DNA of 64,000 bases, from positions 248,001 through 312,000 of the forward strand of contig SCRE01000010.1 in NCBI GenBank assembly GCA_004297935.1, written 5' to 3'. The position numbers and the translations under genes are program-made. Of this stretch, positions 1 through 9,453 are shown piece after piece. The number at the start of each line of letters is the position of its first letter. Positions within the stretch are counted from its first letter, which is position 1. Below the pieces are notes generated by a model, which was not told where the DNA came from, made no database searches, and saw only the letters and a program-made list of their open reading frames with translations. Source of the DNA: Microbacteriaceae bacterium (lineage in GTDB: Bacteria > Actinomycetota > Actinomycetes > Actinomycetales > Microbacteriaceae).

Positions 1-86
1 GCGCGGCAATTCGATGTGTGCGGGATTGCCACATCTTGCGCTCTCGTGACGGCGATTTCGCGACGTGCTCGTCTACCAGCGGAAGG

Positions 87-1661
<1,575 letters not shown>

Positions 1662-1706
1662 TCACGTTGTTCGGGAGCATTCAATGCTAACCGCAGAACG
1701 CCGTGA

Positions 1707-2717
1707 CTATTCCGGGAGCGGATCCGCCGTCGGCGTGCCACCGGGCTCGCAACTCTCGGATGCCGCTGCCTTGTCGCGTCGTTGCCGCCGCACCGCGACG
1801 ACCATGTCCACACTCAGGATGACCAGTGCGATCCAGACCAGGCCGAATCCGAACCAGCGCTCGGGCGGCATCGCCTCGTGCAAGAGGAACACACCGACCA
1901 GAAACTGGATGAATGGTGCGAAGTATTGGATGAACCCCAGATAGACCAACGGAAGTCGTCGAGCCGCTGCCGCGAACATCAGCAACGGCACCGCCGTGAT
2001 CACCCCGGCCGACACCATCAGCACCGTGTTCCCGGTGCCGAGCGTGCCGAGGGTGACACCGGTCGTCGCGCCGACGACGATCAGCTGGATGACGGCGACC
2101 GGCGCCAGCCAGGCCGTCTCCAAGGTGAGCCCGGAGACGGCATCCACGTCTTTGCCGACCTGCTTCTTGACGAGCCCGTAGAGGCCGAAGGAGAACGCAA
2201 GCACGAGCGCGATCCAGGGAAGCGATCCGTAGCCGACGGTCAGCACACCGACGGCGACGATGCTGACGACGACCGCGATCCACTGGGTGATCCGTAGTTT
2301 TTCTCGCAACACGATCACGCCGAGAAAGACGGTGACGATCGGATTGATGAAATAGCCGAGAGCCGCCTCGACGACGCGCCCGGCCTCCACGCCGTACACG
2401 TAGGTCTGCCAGTTGATGTAGATCAGGGCGCCTGCCGCCCCCATGATGAGCACGATCCGCGGGCGACGCAGGATCACCGACAGCGGGTGCCAGGCACGCG
2501 TCACCGCAATGACGATCGCACAGAAGACGAGTGAGAACAGCACCCGCCACGCGACGATCTCGAATGCACCGGTCGGTTGCAGCGCGACGAAATAGATCGG
2601 CAGCACACCCCACAGGCAGTACGCCGTGATCGCGTAGATCAGCCCGCTGCGACTGCGCCGCTCACCGGGCACGGCACGTGCGGACCGGGTCGGGGAGGCA
2701 GAAGGGGGCACGCTCAC
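1707..2717 (-). CDS. rarD: RarD-type EamA (DMT) transporter
   Basis: A 336-residue integral membrane protein with about ten hydrophobic segments, opening with a basic, proline-rich leader and then GLIYAITAYCLWGVLPIYF, which is typical of RarD in the drug/metabolite transporter superfamily. It has two EamA repeats: the first half ends near the IYINWQTYVYGVEAG segment, and the second contains SLPWIALVLAFSFGLYGLVKK. RarD was named for chloramphenicol resistance in Pseudomonas, but the substrate of most members is unknown, so the function here is only transport of a small molecule. The GTG start at 2717 has no Shine-Dalgarno but has a -10 box 6 bases upstream, suggesting a leaderless mRNA. Confidence 0.9.
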   Translation of the reverse strand: MSVPPSASPTRSARAVPGERRSRSGLIYAITAYCLWGVLPIYFVALQPTGAFEIVAWRVLFSLVFCAIVIAVTRAWHPLSVILRRPRIVLIMGAAGALIYINWQTYVYGVEAGRVVEAALGYFINPIVTVFLGVIVLREKLRITQWIAVVVSIVAVGVLTVGYGSLPWIALVLAFSFGLYGLVKKQVGKDVDAVSGLTLETAWLAPVAVIQLIVVGATTGVTLGTLGTGNTVLMVSAGVITAVPLLMFAAAARRLPLVYLGFIQYFAPFIQFLVGVFLLHEAMPPERWFGFGLVWIALVILSVDMVVAVRRQRRDKAAASESCEPGGTPTADPLPE

Positions 2718-2723
2718 TGATCA

Positions 2724-2729
2724 ATGCTA
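2724..2729 (-). promoter_or_regulatory. -10 box of rarD (leaderless promoter)
   Basis: TAGCAT on the minus strand fits the actinobacterial TANNNT consensus and ends 6 bases before the GTG of rarD. The transcript would start at or next to the start codon. No good -35 box is visible. Confidence 0.45.
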
Positions 2730-2842
2730 TGGCCCACCGCCGACATCCGCTCGCCCGGATTGCTCGTGCACGAGGTCCGGCAGCGCGTGCGTGCCGCCCG
2801 TGCGCCTTCTGCCGCGCACGAGGCACCGCACACGACGACAGA

Positions 2843-2878
2843 GAGGGGCCCGGGCGGCTTTCGCCGTCCGGGCCCCTC
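2843..2878 (-). terminator. Strong stem-loop terminator after groES
   Basis: A 15-bp GC-rich inverted repeat (arms beginning GAGGGGCCCGGGCGG) with a small CTTTCG-like loop lies 17 bases after the groES stop codon. There is no T-run, as is common in high-GC genomes. It also faces the start region of rarD and would insulate that gene. Confidence 0.8.
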
Positions 2879-2894
2879 CACAAGACTTCGGTGC

Positions 2895-3191
2895 TTAGCG
2901 CACGACCACCGCGAGAACGTCACGGGCCGAGAGCACGAGGTACTCGTCGGCACCGAACTTGACCTCGGTTCCGCCGTACTTGGAGTACAAGACCTTGTCG
3001 CCGACGGCGACGTCGAGCGGAACACGGTTGCCGTTGTCGTCGATGCGACCGGGGCCGACCGCGATGACCTCGCCCTCCTGGGGCTTTTCCTTGGCGGTGT
3101 CCGGGATCACCAGGCCGGAAGCTGTGGTCTGCTCAGCCTCAACCTGCTTGATAACAATGCGATCCTCGAGCGGCTTGATGGAGACCGACAC
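2895..3191 (-). CDS. groES: Co-chaperonin GroES (Hsp10)
   Basis: A 98-residue co-chaperonin that caps GroEL for ATP-driven protein folding. Full length and recognisable throughout: [16 protein letters not shown] at the start, the mobile loop around [19 protein letters not shown], then [15 protein letters not shown]. The GTG at 3191 is chosen because AAAGAGG lies 6 bases upstream and the protein aligns from there. No groEL follows: the gene ends at a strong terminator and the next gene is rarD, so GroEL must be encoded elsewhere. Two CIRCE operators lie upstream, implying HrcA repression and heat-shock induction. Confidence 0.97.
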   Translation of the reverse strand: MSVSIKPLEDRIVIKQVEAEQTTASGLVIPDTAKEKPQEGEVIAVGPGRIDDNGNRVPLDVAVGDKVLYSKYGGTEVKFGADEYLVLSARDVLAVVVR

Positions 3192-3223
3192 GTTTGACCT
3201 CTTTCTCGTTCTGAAGACTGGAG

Positions 3224-3250
3224 TTAGCACACTCACACCGAGAGTGCTAA
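3224..3250 (-). promoter_or_regulatory. CIRCE operator 1 (HrcA site)
   Basis: Inverted repeat TTAGCACAC - 9 bases - GAGTGCTAA, one mismatch from the consensus TTAGCACTC-N9-GAGTGCTAA. It starts 33 bases before the groES start codon. A possible promoter (TTGCGA, 18 bases, TAAACT on the minus strand, about 3255-3285) lies between this copy and the second, so HrcA bound here would block the transcription start. Confidence 0.93.
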
Positions 3251-3270
3251 GACCGAGTTTAGGGCCTGTG

Positions 3271-3297
3271 CTGGCACTCTCGCAACGTGAGTGCCAA
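3271..3297 (-). promoter_or_regulatory. CIRCE operator 2 (variant)
   Basis: A second inverted repeat with the same geometry: CTGGCACTC - 9 bases - GAGTGCCAA. Both arms carry G for A at the position where the consensus has TTAGC, which keeps the palindrome. It overlaps the likely -35 of groES and lies 36 bases before the methyltransferase gene on the other strand, so it could also affect that gene. Confidence 0.8.
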
Positions 3298-3320
3298 AGA
3301 TGCTCACCGAATCGACGGGA

Positions 3321-3326
3321 TAGGTT
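3321..3326 (+). promoter_or_regulatory. -10 box of the methyltransferase gene (leaderless)
   Basis: TAGGTT fits TANNNT and ends 6 bases before the ATG at 3333; no Shine-Dalgarno is present. It lies 24 bases from the second CIRCE copy. Confidence 0.4.
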
Positions 3327-3332
3327 GGTCGG

Positions 3333-4535
3333 ATGGAACGCACCGAACTGCTCGAACTGATGAGTCCGGCAGGGCTTCGGCTGCTCGACTCGCTGCCTCC
3401 GTACACCGCATCGACGGATGCCCTTGCCAGCGTTTCCGCGTTGCGCAAGGCGGGGCATCCGCCCGCTCTGGTCGCTGCGGTACTCAGCCAGGCGAGGCTG
3501 CGCGGCAAGGCGCGAGCGAAGTTCGGCGAGTTCGCCTCGCGCATGCTGTTCACCGCTGCCGGCCTGGAGCAGGCAACGCGGCTGCGAGTGGCCGCACTGC
3601 ACGCCGGACGGTTTCAGACGGCCGGCGCGAACCACATCGCCGACCTTGGCTGCGGCATCGGCGGGGACGCCCTCGCGATGGCCGCACTCGGCCTGACCGT
3701 GACGGCGGTGGAGGCCGACGAGATCACCGCGGCGATCGCCTCGTACAACCTGGCACCGTTCGAGACAGCGAGCGTTGTACACGCCCGCGCCGAAGACGTG
3801 GTGGGCCCGGCTGCCGCCCTCGCGGACGTCGACGGTGTGTTCATCGACCCGGCACGGCGCACGGCAGGACACTCCGACACCGAGCGACTGGCCGACCCGG
3901 ACGACTACTCGCCGAGCCTGGGCTTCGCCTTCGGCCTTGGTGAACGGATGCCCACCGGCGTCAAACTCGGGCCGGGCCTGGACCGTGCGCTCATCCCTCG
4001 CGACGCCGAAGCGCAATGGGTCTCCGTCGACGGCCAACTGGTCGAGTTGGGAGTCTGGTTCGGCTCGGTCGCGCGGGAGGGCATCCGCCGGTCGGCGCTG
4101 GTGCTGTCAGCGGCCGGGCCTGCCGAGCTGACCGGCCCGGCCGATAGCGCGGACGAGCCGGTCGGCGAACTCGGCGAATATCTCTACGAGCCGGACGGAT
4201 CCGTCATCCGCGCCCGCCTGATCGGCGACCTGGCCCGCCGAATGCATGCCCGAATGATCAGCGACGACATCGCATACCTCACAACGGATACGCCGGTCGT
4301 CACGCCGTTCGCGGCCGGATTTCGTGTGCGCGAGCGCTTGCCGTTCCACGAACGGGAGTTGAGGCGCGCCCTGCGTGAGCGCGGCATCGGCCGGCTCGAG
4401 ATCAAGAAACGCGGGGCGGATGTCGACCCCGCCGCCCTGCGCACGCGGCTGTCGTTGCACGGGGATGCGTCCGCGACGCTCGTACTGACCCGCATCGGCG
4501 GCAGGCACGAAGCGCTGCTGGTCGACCGCCTATGA
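3333..4535 (+). CDS. SAM-dependent methyltransferase, THUMP-like family
   Basis: A 400-residue class I methyltransferase. Motif I is [17 protein letters not shown] (about residues 105-121), followed by an acidic residue at TAVEADE that would hold the SAM ribose, and a later FIDPARR segment. An N-terminal helical region ([15 protein letters not shown]) precedes the catalytic fold, and the last 90 residues match the small C-terminal domain called THUMP-like in this family. Relatives are suspected RNA methyltransferases; the target is not known. Divergent from groES and probably leaderless. The product type is secure, the substrate is not. Confidence 0.85.
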   Translation: MERTELLELMSPAGLRLLDSLPPYTASTDALASVSALRKAGHPPALVAAVLSQARLRGKARAKFGEFASRMLFTAAGLEQATRLRVAALHAGRFQTAGANHIADLGCGIGGDALAMAALGLTVTAVEADEITAAIASYNLAPFETASVVHARAEDVVGPAAALADVDGVFIDPARRTAGHSDTERLADPDDYSPSLGFAFGLGERMPTGVKLGPGLDRALIPRDAEAQWVSVDGQLVELGVWFGSVAREGIRRSALVLSAAGPAELTGPADSADEPVGELGEYLYEPDGSVIRARLIGDLARRMHARMISDDIAYLTTDTPVVTPFAAGFRVRERLPFHERELRRALRERGIGRLEIKKRGADVDPAALRTRLSLHGDASATLVLTRIGGRHEALLVDRL

Positions 4536-4539
4536 CTCC

Positions 4540-4585
4540 GGTGGTCGAGTAGCGCATGAGCGCAGCGAATACGCGTATCGAGACC
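4540..4585. repeat. Dispersed palindromic repeat, copy 1
   Basis: Begins GGTGGTCGAGTAGCG and ends GTATCGAGACC, between two tail-to-tail genes. GAGTAGC/GTATCGAG elements of this kind recur at 13914, 21613, 22148, 22699, 22781, 23021 and 24446 in this window. Confidence 0.7.
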
Positions 4586-4650
4586 CGTATGAAGACCCCT
4601 ATGAAGACCCCCTGCACCCGGGTCTCGACCCCCTCGGCAGCCAACGCCGA

Positions 4651-4680
4651 CGGGCCGCCCTCCTGAAGGAGAGCGGCCCG
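4651..4680. terminator. Bidirectional stem-loop terminator
   Basis: Arms CGGGCCGCCCTCC and GGAGAGCGGCCCG around a 4-base loop, with one mispair, lying between the converging methyltransferase gene and the proline-rich membrane protein gene. No U-tract on either strand. Confidence 0.7.
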
Positions 4681-4696
4681 CAGCGTCTCGAATCGT

Positions 4697-5257
4697 TCAG
4701 TAGTTGTAGGTGCCGAGGTTGCCGACCGCGGCGACGAAGATGATCGTGACGATGATCGCGATGATCAGCACCAGGATGCCGACGAATCCGAGGATGATGC
4801 CGGTCAGCCACATGCCCTTCGCCTGCGGTTCCCTGCCCTTGCCGAGGAAACCGAGGACGATGGCCGCGATCGAGAACAGGCCGCCGAAGAAGAACCAGGA
4901 CGTGAACAGGCCGAGAATGCCGGCGATCAGCGCGATGATGCTGAGCACGGGAGCCTTCTGCGCCGGAGCCGTCGCATACGGCTGCGCGTACGGGTTGACC
5001 GGCGGCGCACCATATTGCGGTGCCGCGGGCTGACCAGGGTACTGCGGTGCGGCGGGCGGCGGCACGGGTGCACCGTAAGCCGGGGGCGCCGGGGGCGCAT
5101 TGTAGACAGGGGCCGCGGGCGCCGCCGGGGGCGGTGCTTCATACGTCGGCGCCGCAGGGGCGGGCGGAACCTCGGGGGTGGGCGGAACCGCAGGGGCGGG
5201 CGGAACCTGCTCGGCTGGAACCTCAGGCTCGCCGTTGGGGACGTTCGGATCGGTCAT
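4697..5257 (-). CDS. Proline-rich DUF4190-type membrane protein
   Basis: A 186-residue protein with an N-terminal cytoplasmic-looking region of about 105 residues made of proline, alanine, glutamate and tyrosine (repeated PAVPPTPEVPP and PQYPGQPAAPQYG motifs). Two hydrophobic segments follow: SIIALIAGILGLFTSWFFFGGLFSIAAIVLGFLG and TGIILGFVGILVLIIAIIVTIIF. The pair and the GKGREPQAKGM loop fit the DUF4190 family, common in actinobacteria and of unknown function. AAAGGAG lies upstream of the ATG at 5257. The proline-rich tail may act as a docking surface, but that is inference. Confidence 0.85.
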   Translation of the reverse strand: MTDPNVPNGEPEVPAEQVPPAPAVPPTPEVPPAPAAPTYEAPPPAAPAAPVYNAPPAPPAYGAPVPPPAAPQYPGQPAAPQYGAPPVNPYAQPYATAPAQKAPVLSIIALIAGILGLFTSWFFFGGLFSIAAIVLGFLGKGREPQAKGMWLTGIILGFVGILVLIIAIIVTIIFVAAVGNLGTYNY

Positions 5258-5580
5258 GAGACCAATCTCCTTTCGTGGTGGTCGGTGTCGCCAGTTCGCC
5301 GGCGCGCTCTGCGTTACTGAGTGGCTCCTCTGCCTGTCGCCGCGGGCGGCGTGTCGACGAGCACGGCATCGACGAGCACCGTGTCGGCACGCACCATCGA
5401 TTTCCCCCGGTTCCTGAACAAAAGCTGTATTTCAGCCCATAGTGGCATCCCCCTCAGGGGGTGTCAATGTGTAGAACTCCCCGTTTTCGACGGCGCACAG
5501 GTGCACGCGGCTCAGATCGATCCGCTGCGTGTCGTTCCGGTACGGTTCGATCCGCCACCGATCAGCGCACGACCTGGATG
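5258..5580. other. Intergenic region upstream of the DUF4190 gene
   Basis: No gene is supported in these 323 bases. The minus strand has TTGACA (near 5470) and a TATGGG box about 20 bases later (near 5436). A palindrome, CCCCC-TCA-GGGGG at 5449-5461, sits between them, where a repressor could act. The promoter call is weak because the spacing is long. The palindrome could equally serve as a small terminator for tsaD, which ends at 5581. Confidence 0.4.
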
Positions 5581-6648
5581 TCAGCGCACCTGGATGCAAT
5601 TGACCGGCAGCGTGGAATCCGCTCCGAACTCGAGGGTGGACGGCCGATGGCCCGCGATGATCAACTGCGCGGCCAGCGCGGCGATCATCGCACCGTTGTC
5701 CGTGCACAACGAGAACGCTGGAATCCGCAACGCGATCCCGACCGCGGCACACCGTTCGACGGCAAGTTGTCGGATCCGCTCATTCGCAACCACCCCGCCG
5801 CCGAGCAGCAGCCGCGGTACCGAACGCTCGGTGCAGGCCGCGACGGCCTTGGTCAGCAGGATGTCTGCGACGGCCTCACGGAAGCTGGCGGCGACATCCG
5901 GAATCGGAACAGGTTCGCCGGCATCCTGCAGTCTCTCGACCCAGCGAGCGACAGCCGTTTTCAACCCCGAGAATGAGAAGTCGTAACGGTGTCGTGCCAT
6001 GTCCTTGGGCTGGTTGAGCCCACGTGGAAAACGAATCGCTTTCGGGTTTCCGGTTGCCGCAACCCGGTCGATCTGCGGACCTCCCGGATACGGCAGCCCG
6101 AGCACGCGCGCGACCTTGTCGAAGGCCTCGCCGGCGGCGTCGTCGATGGTCTCGCCGAGCAGTTCGACGTCGGAGACCAGATTGCGCACGTGCAGCAGCG
6201 AGGTGTGCCCGCCGGAAACGAGCAGGGCGATGGTGGGAACTTCGATCGTGCGACCCGGGCCGCCGTTCGCGTCTAAAATGTCCGCACCGACGTGGCCGAC
6301 CAGATGGTTGACGGCGTAGATCGGCTTGCCGAGTGACACGGCGAGCGCCTTTGCCGCACCGATGCCGACCATGAGGGCGCCGGCGAGGCCGGGGCCGCTC
6401 GTGACGGCAATGGCGTCGATGTCCACGAGCTCGATGCCGGCTTCGGCGGTCGCCGCACGGATGGCCGGTTCGAGTTCCTCCAGATGCGCACGCGCTGCCA
6501 CCTCGGGCACGACGCCGCCGTAGCGGGCGTGCTGCTCCATCGACGACGCGATGGTGTTCGACAGCAGCCGGTTGCCGCGCACGATACCGATGCCGGTCTC
6601 ATCGCACGAGGTCTCGATGCCGAGCACGAGCGGATCGACGCGGTTCAC
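5581..6648 (-). CDS. tsaD: tRNA threonylcarbamoyladenosine transferase TsaD
   Basis: Transfers the threonylcarbamoyl group to A37 of ANN-decoding tRNAs (t6A), acting with TsaB and TsaE. The 355-residue product is full length. It opens [19 protein letters not shown], and has the metal-binding His pair in [10 protein letters not shown] and the ATP-site segment [13 protein letters not shown], followed by [19 protein letters not shown]. The GTG start overlaps the rimI stop by 4 bases (GTGA), so the two are translationally coupled. It is the last gene of tsaB-rimI-tsaD. Confidence 0.97.
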   Translation of the reverse strand: MNRVDPLVLGIETSCDETGIGIVRGNRLLSNTIASSMEQHARYGGVVPEVAARAHLEELEPAIRAATAEAGIELVDIDAIAVTSGPGLAGALMVGIGAAKALAVSLGKPIYAVNHLVGHVGADILDANGGPGRTIEVPTIALLVSGGHTSLLHVRNLVSDVELLGETIDDAAGEAFDKVARVLGLPYPGGPQIDRVAATGNPKAIRFPRGLNQPKDMARHRYDFSFSGLKTAVARWVERLQDAGEPVPIPDVAASFREAVADILLTKAVAACTERSVPRLLLGGGVVANERIRQLAVERCAAVGIALRIPAFSLCTDNGAMIAALAAQLIIAGHRPSTLEFGADSTLPVNCIQVR

Positions 6649-7310
6649 AGCCGTTCCCCCCTCCGCGGGCCTGTGGGCGGCGACGCGACGCGACCTGCGG
6701 CCGGCGATGCAGCGCCGACCGAGAGCTTCATCACGAGCGCGTCGACGCCATCGGGCTGGTAATAGTGCGACCGCACGCCGATCTGTTCAAAGCCGAACGA
6801 GTGATACAGCGTTTGGGCGCCGGGGTTGTCTGCACGAACCTCGAGAAACACGTCGCGTGCACCGCGTTCGGAAGCCTCAGCGATCAACGCGGCAATCAGT
6901 GCACGGCCAATGCCATGCCGCCGGGCGTGCGGCGCGACGGCGATGGTCTGGATCTCCGCCTCCGCTGCGCCGCGCGACGCGAGCAGCCCGGCATAGCCGT
7001 CGACGGATGCACGCGGCGCGCTGGGAGGGGACGTTGCGGCATCCGCCGACGCCGCATCAGTCAGCGCAGCATCCGCCGACGCGGCATGCAGCGACCCGGC
7101 ATGCAGCGACCCGGCATCGGCCGGCGTATCCGCAGCCGTATCCGCAGCAACGGAGCGCACCGCGACGAGGTAGTAGCCGTGTTCGCTTGCCAACTCGGTG
7201 CGCATGGTCGAGCGGGACCAGGCATCCGTCGTGAAGATCGAGGTCTCGAGCGCCATGATGGCGTCGAGGTCTGCGCGGGTCGCCCGACGCAGCTGCCAGG
7301 TGTCGCTCAC
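6645..7310 (-). CDS. rimI: Ribosomal-protein-alanine N-acetyltransferase RimI with low-complexity insertion
   Basis: A GNAT-fold acetyltransferase; RimI acetylates the N-terminus of ribosomal protein S18 from acetyl-CoA. The C-terminal half is classic: [20 protein letters not shown] (acetyl-CoA P-loop, about residues 119-138), then [20 protein letters not shown]. Residues about 53-103 are an alanine/aspartate/serine-rich stretch with repeats such as [10 protein letters not shown] and ASADAA, placed in the loop before GYAGLL, where RimI normally has only a few residues. The protein is therefore 221 residues instead of about 150-160. GTG start overlaps the tsaB stop by 4 bases. Reading frame and core are intact, so it is probably active. 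Confidence 0.93.
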   Translation of the reverse strand: MSDTWQLRRATRADLDAIMALETSIFTTDAWSRSTMRTELASEHGYYLVAVRSVAADTAADTPADAGSLHAGSLHAASADAALTDAASADAATSPPSAPRASVDGYAGLLASRGAAEAEIQTIAVAPHARRHGIGRALIAALIAEASERGARDVFLEVRADNPGAQTLYHSFGFEQIGVRSHYYQPDGVDALVMKLSVGAASPAAGRVASPPTGPRRGERL

Positions 7311-7927
7311 GCGGTCACGCGTTTCGGCCCGGCCGACGGGGTGACATCCGGCGAGCGCAGGTACAGCGGTTCGTCGGCGGCGAACGGCCGGCCGTGCTGA
7401 TAGGTCGATTCGGCGAGCATTCCGAGTGCCGCAGCGGAAACAGATGCCGCGTCGAGCCGGGGCAGGTCCGCGTGCGGCAGCGCATCCGGTTTGCAGAGTC
7501 CTGGGCCGTCGCTGCGCAGCGGGATGCCGACCTCGTCGATTCCGCGATATGCCGACCAGTACACTTCGCGGCGACGGGCATCCGTGACGACGAGAAGCGA
7601 GCCGGTGTGGCCCAGGCCGTAACGCTCGAACGCGACGGCGTCATGGCTGACGAGCGGCACGACGGGGATCCCGGCGCCGAGCGCGAAGACGCGTGCCGCG
7701 GCGATGCCGACGCGCAGGCCCGTGAACGGGCCGGGGCCCATTCCGGCGGCGACAGCGGACAGCTCGGCGACGGCGACACCGGCCTCGGTCAGACAGTCCT
7801 CGATCAGCGAGCCGATGACCTCGGCATGGCGCATGGTGTCGTCGACGGACCGATCCGCGAGCACGCCTCGGTCGCGATCGACGACCGCGACACTCGATCC
7901 GGCGGAGGTGTCGATCGCAAGCAGCAT
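7307..7927 (-). CDS. tsaB: t6A synthesis protein TsaB
   Basis: A partner of TsaD in t6A synthesis; an ASKHA-fold protein without its own catalysis. The 206-residue product opens MLLAIDTSAGSSVAVVD and contains GMGPGPFTGLRVGIAAARVFA, the family signature. I chose the ATG at 7927 because a TAAACT -10 box ends 7 bases upstream, indicating a leaderless mRNA; an in-frame ATG at 7951 would lie upstream of that box. First gene of the tsaB-rimI-tsaD operon, divergent from the DoxX gene. Confidence 0.93.
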   Translation of the reverse strand: MLLAIDTSAGSSVAVVDRDRGVLADRSVDDTMRHAEVIGSLIEDCLTEAGVAVAELSAVAAGMGPGPFTGLRVGIAAARVFALGAGIPVVPLVSHDAVAFERYGLGHTGSLLVVTDARRREVYWSAYRGIDEVGIPLRSDGPGLCKPDALPHADLPRLDAASVSAAALGMLAESTYQHGRPFAADEPLYLRSPDVTPSAGPKRVTA

Positions 7928-7934
7928 GTGTTCC

Positions 7935-7940
7935 AGTTTA
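7935..7940 (-). promoter_or_regulatory. -10 box of tsaB (leaderless promoter)
   Basis: TAAACT on the minus strand ends 7 bases before the tsaB ATG and fits TANNNT. There is no Shine-Dalgarno. Confidence 0.45.
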
Positions 7941-8024
7941 TCGGCGGTCATTCGAGGCCACCGCCCAGGTGATGCCGATTCGTGGCGCCTGTGCGCCGCT
8001 TTGTGCAGCCCGTGCGCCACGTGA

Positions 8025-8063
8025 ACTGGCGCATTGCACTGGCACGTTGCACTGGCGCATTGC
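8025..8063. repeat. Three tandem 13-bp repeats between tsaB and DoxX
   Basis: Units ACTGGCGCATTGC, ACTGGCACGTTGC and ACTGGCGCATTGC lie head to tail, followed by AC. They end 62 bases before the DoxX start and lie 85 bases before the tsaB -10, a suitable place for a regulator serving either gene. The core GCATTGCACTGGC resembles the 14-bp repeats at 38270-38327. Confidence 0.75.
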
Positions 8064-8125
8064 ACACAGAGTGGCGCGCAACAGGCATAGCGTTGGTCGA
8101 AGAGACGTTGGAGGGATGTATTGCT

Positions 8126-8683
8126 ATGAATGCTGGTCGATTGATTGTTCGCGTTGTGGTCGGAGGGCTGTTCTTCGGCCACGGAATGCAGAAACTCGCC
8201 GGATGGTTCGGCGGTTCCGGCCTTGAGGGCACCGACAAGATGATGCATGCGCTCGACATGGAACCCGCGCGGCGGAATTCGATCGCATCCGGTCTGACGG
8301 AGGCGGCTGGCGGCGCTGCGCTGATCGCCGGGTTGGCGACACCCGTCGCGGCGGCCGGGCTGATGGGTACGATGATCACGGCCGTCCGCAAGGTGCATTT
8401 CAAGAACGGTGTCTGGAACGGGAATCGTGGCTGGGAGTACAACGCCGTGCTGATCGCGAGCCTGTTCGCGCTGGTGGAGTCCGGGCCGGGCAGATTCTCA
8501 CTCGATGCGGCCCGCGGGCGGGTGCGGTCGGGCACCGGATGCGCGCTGGCAGCGTTGGCGGGCGGGGTCGCCGCATCCGTCGCCGCTGTCGGGATCGGTC
8601 GACGCAACGCACAAGCGGCGCGGCTGCTCGAAGCGCACGATGCGACAGCGCATGACGCACAGAGCCCGGATGACGCCGATTAG
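8126..8683 (+). CDS. DoxX family membrane protein
   Basis: A 185-residue membrane protein with the DoxX pattern: LIVRVVVGGLFFGHGMQKLAGWFGG at the N-terminus (the HGMQKL motif is typical), then hydrophobic segments about residues 55-75 and 80-95, a KNGVWNGNRGWEYN loop, and a final segment AALAGGVAASVAAVGIG. DoxX proteins are small quinone-linked or carrier-like membrane proteins; the precise role is unknown. The ATG at 8126 is preceded by GGAGGG. It lies on the opposite strand between tsaE and tsaB, which are usually neighbours, so it looks like a lineage-specific insertion. Confidence 0.88.
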   Translation: MNAGRLIVRVVVGGLFFGHGMQKLAGWFGGSGLEGTDKMMHALDMEPARRNSIASGLTEAAGGAALIAGLATPVAAAGLMGTMITAVRKVHFKNGVWNGNRGWEYNAVLIASLFALVESGPGRFSLDAARGRVRSGTGCALAALAGGVAASVAAVGIGRRNAQAARLLEAHDATAHDAQSPDDAD

Positions 8684-8868
8684 GGAGCTGGGAAGCGAAC
8701 GGTTGTGGCTTTGGACGGTGACCGCAGTTCTTCGACGTAACGCAACCGCCTCTCATCGAACGCTTGTGCCATCGCCGACTGCTGTTCTTGACAGGTATAG
8801 CTACCATTGCTGCTCAAGACCTGCGACGACCCGGCCGGGAGAGGGCGACGGCCTATCGCTGAGGTCAC
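8680..8868 (-). CDS. Possible small coupled ORF after tsaE (doubtful)
   Basis: A 62-codon frame whose GTG start overlaps the tsaE stop by 4 bases (GTGA), the same coupling seen for genuine genes here. The product contains CQEQQSAMAQAFDERRLRYVEELRS and matches no family I know. Third-position GC is only about 60 percent, well below the neighbours, and it overlaps the DoxX stop by 4 bases. It may be a decayed gene or chance. Confidence 0.2.
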   Translation of the reverse strand: MTSAIGRRPLPAGSSQVLSSNGSYTCQEQQSAMAQAFDERRLRYVEELRSPSKATTVRFPAP

Positions 8869-9449
8869 GCAACCCAGCGCGGGCCGTAGCCGGTGAGAGT
8901 AATCGTGCGGGGCTCAGGAGCATCCAACGCGGCCGCCGGCGCACTCGCCTCATCCGCCGTATCCCCGGCTGCACCTGCATCCACACCGCTCGGTCGGTCG
9001 ATCGCGACACCGAGCCAGGATTCGGTGACCCCATCGAGCATGCCCGCACCCCACTCCACGACCACGACAGAGCGCGCAAAGTCGATATCAAGATCATCGA
9101 GCTCGAGCGCGCTGCCCAGCCGATACGCATCCACATGCACAAGAGGAGGACCCCCGACCAGACTCGGATGCGTGCGCGCGAGCACGAACGTGGGACTCGT
9201 CACCGGTCCGCGCACACCGAGCGCGTCACCGATGCCGCGGGTCAGCGTCGTCTTGCCCGCACCGAGCGGGCCGTTCAGCGCGACAAGGTCCCCAGGCCGC
9301 AACAACGCGCCCAGTTCGCGGCCGAATGCTTCCATGTCGTCCGGAGTCGCAACGAGCCGGCTCCCCGCGAGGTGCTCCAGCCGCACAGGCTGCTCCCCGG
9401 GTTCCGGCCGCTTCGCGCTTTTCGGCTGCCTTGACTGTTCTGACGGCAT
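8865..9449 (-). CDS. tsaE: tRNA t6A synthesis ATPase TsaE
   Basis: The ATPase of the TsaBDE complex. The Walker A motif LNGPLGAGKTTLTRGIG lies at about residues 60-76, and FVLARTHPSLVGGPPLVHVDAYRL is the family region with the conserved HxDxYR. The 194 residues include a charged N-terminal leader (PSEQSRQPKSAKRP) and a short alanine-rich tail compared with the usual 150. The ATG at 9449 begins 5 bases after the alr stop; an ATG at 9467 inside alr is the alternative. Cotranscribed with alr. Confidence 0.93.
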   Translation of the reverse strand: MPSEQSRQPKSAKRPEPGEQPVRLEHLAGSRLVATPDDMEAFGRELGALLRPGDLVALNGPLGAGKTTLTRGIGDALGVRGPVTSPTFVLARTHPSLVGGPPLVHVDAYRLGSALELDDLDIDFARSVVVVEWGAGMLDGVTESWLGVAIDRPSGVDAGAAGDTADEASAPAAALDAPEPRTITLTGYGPRWVA

Positions 9450-9453
9450 CGCG

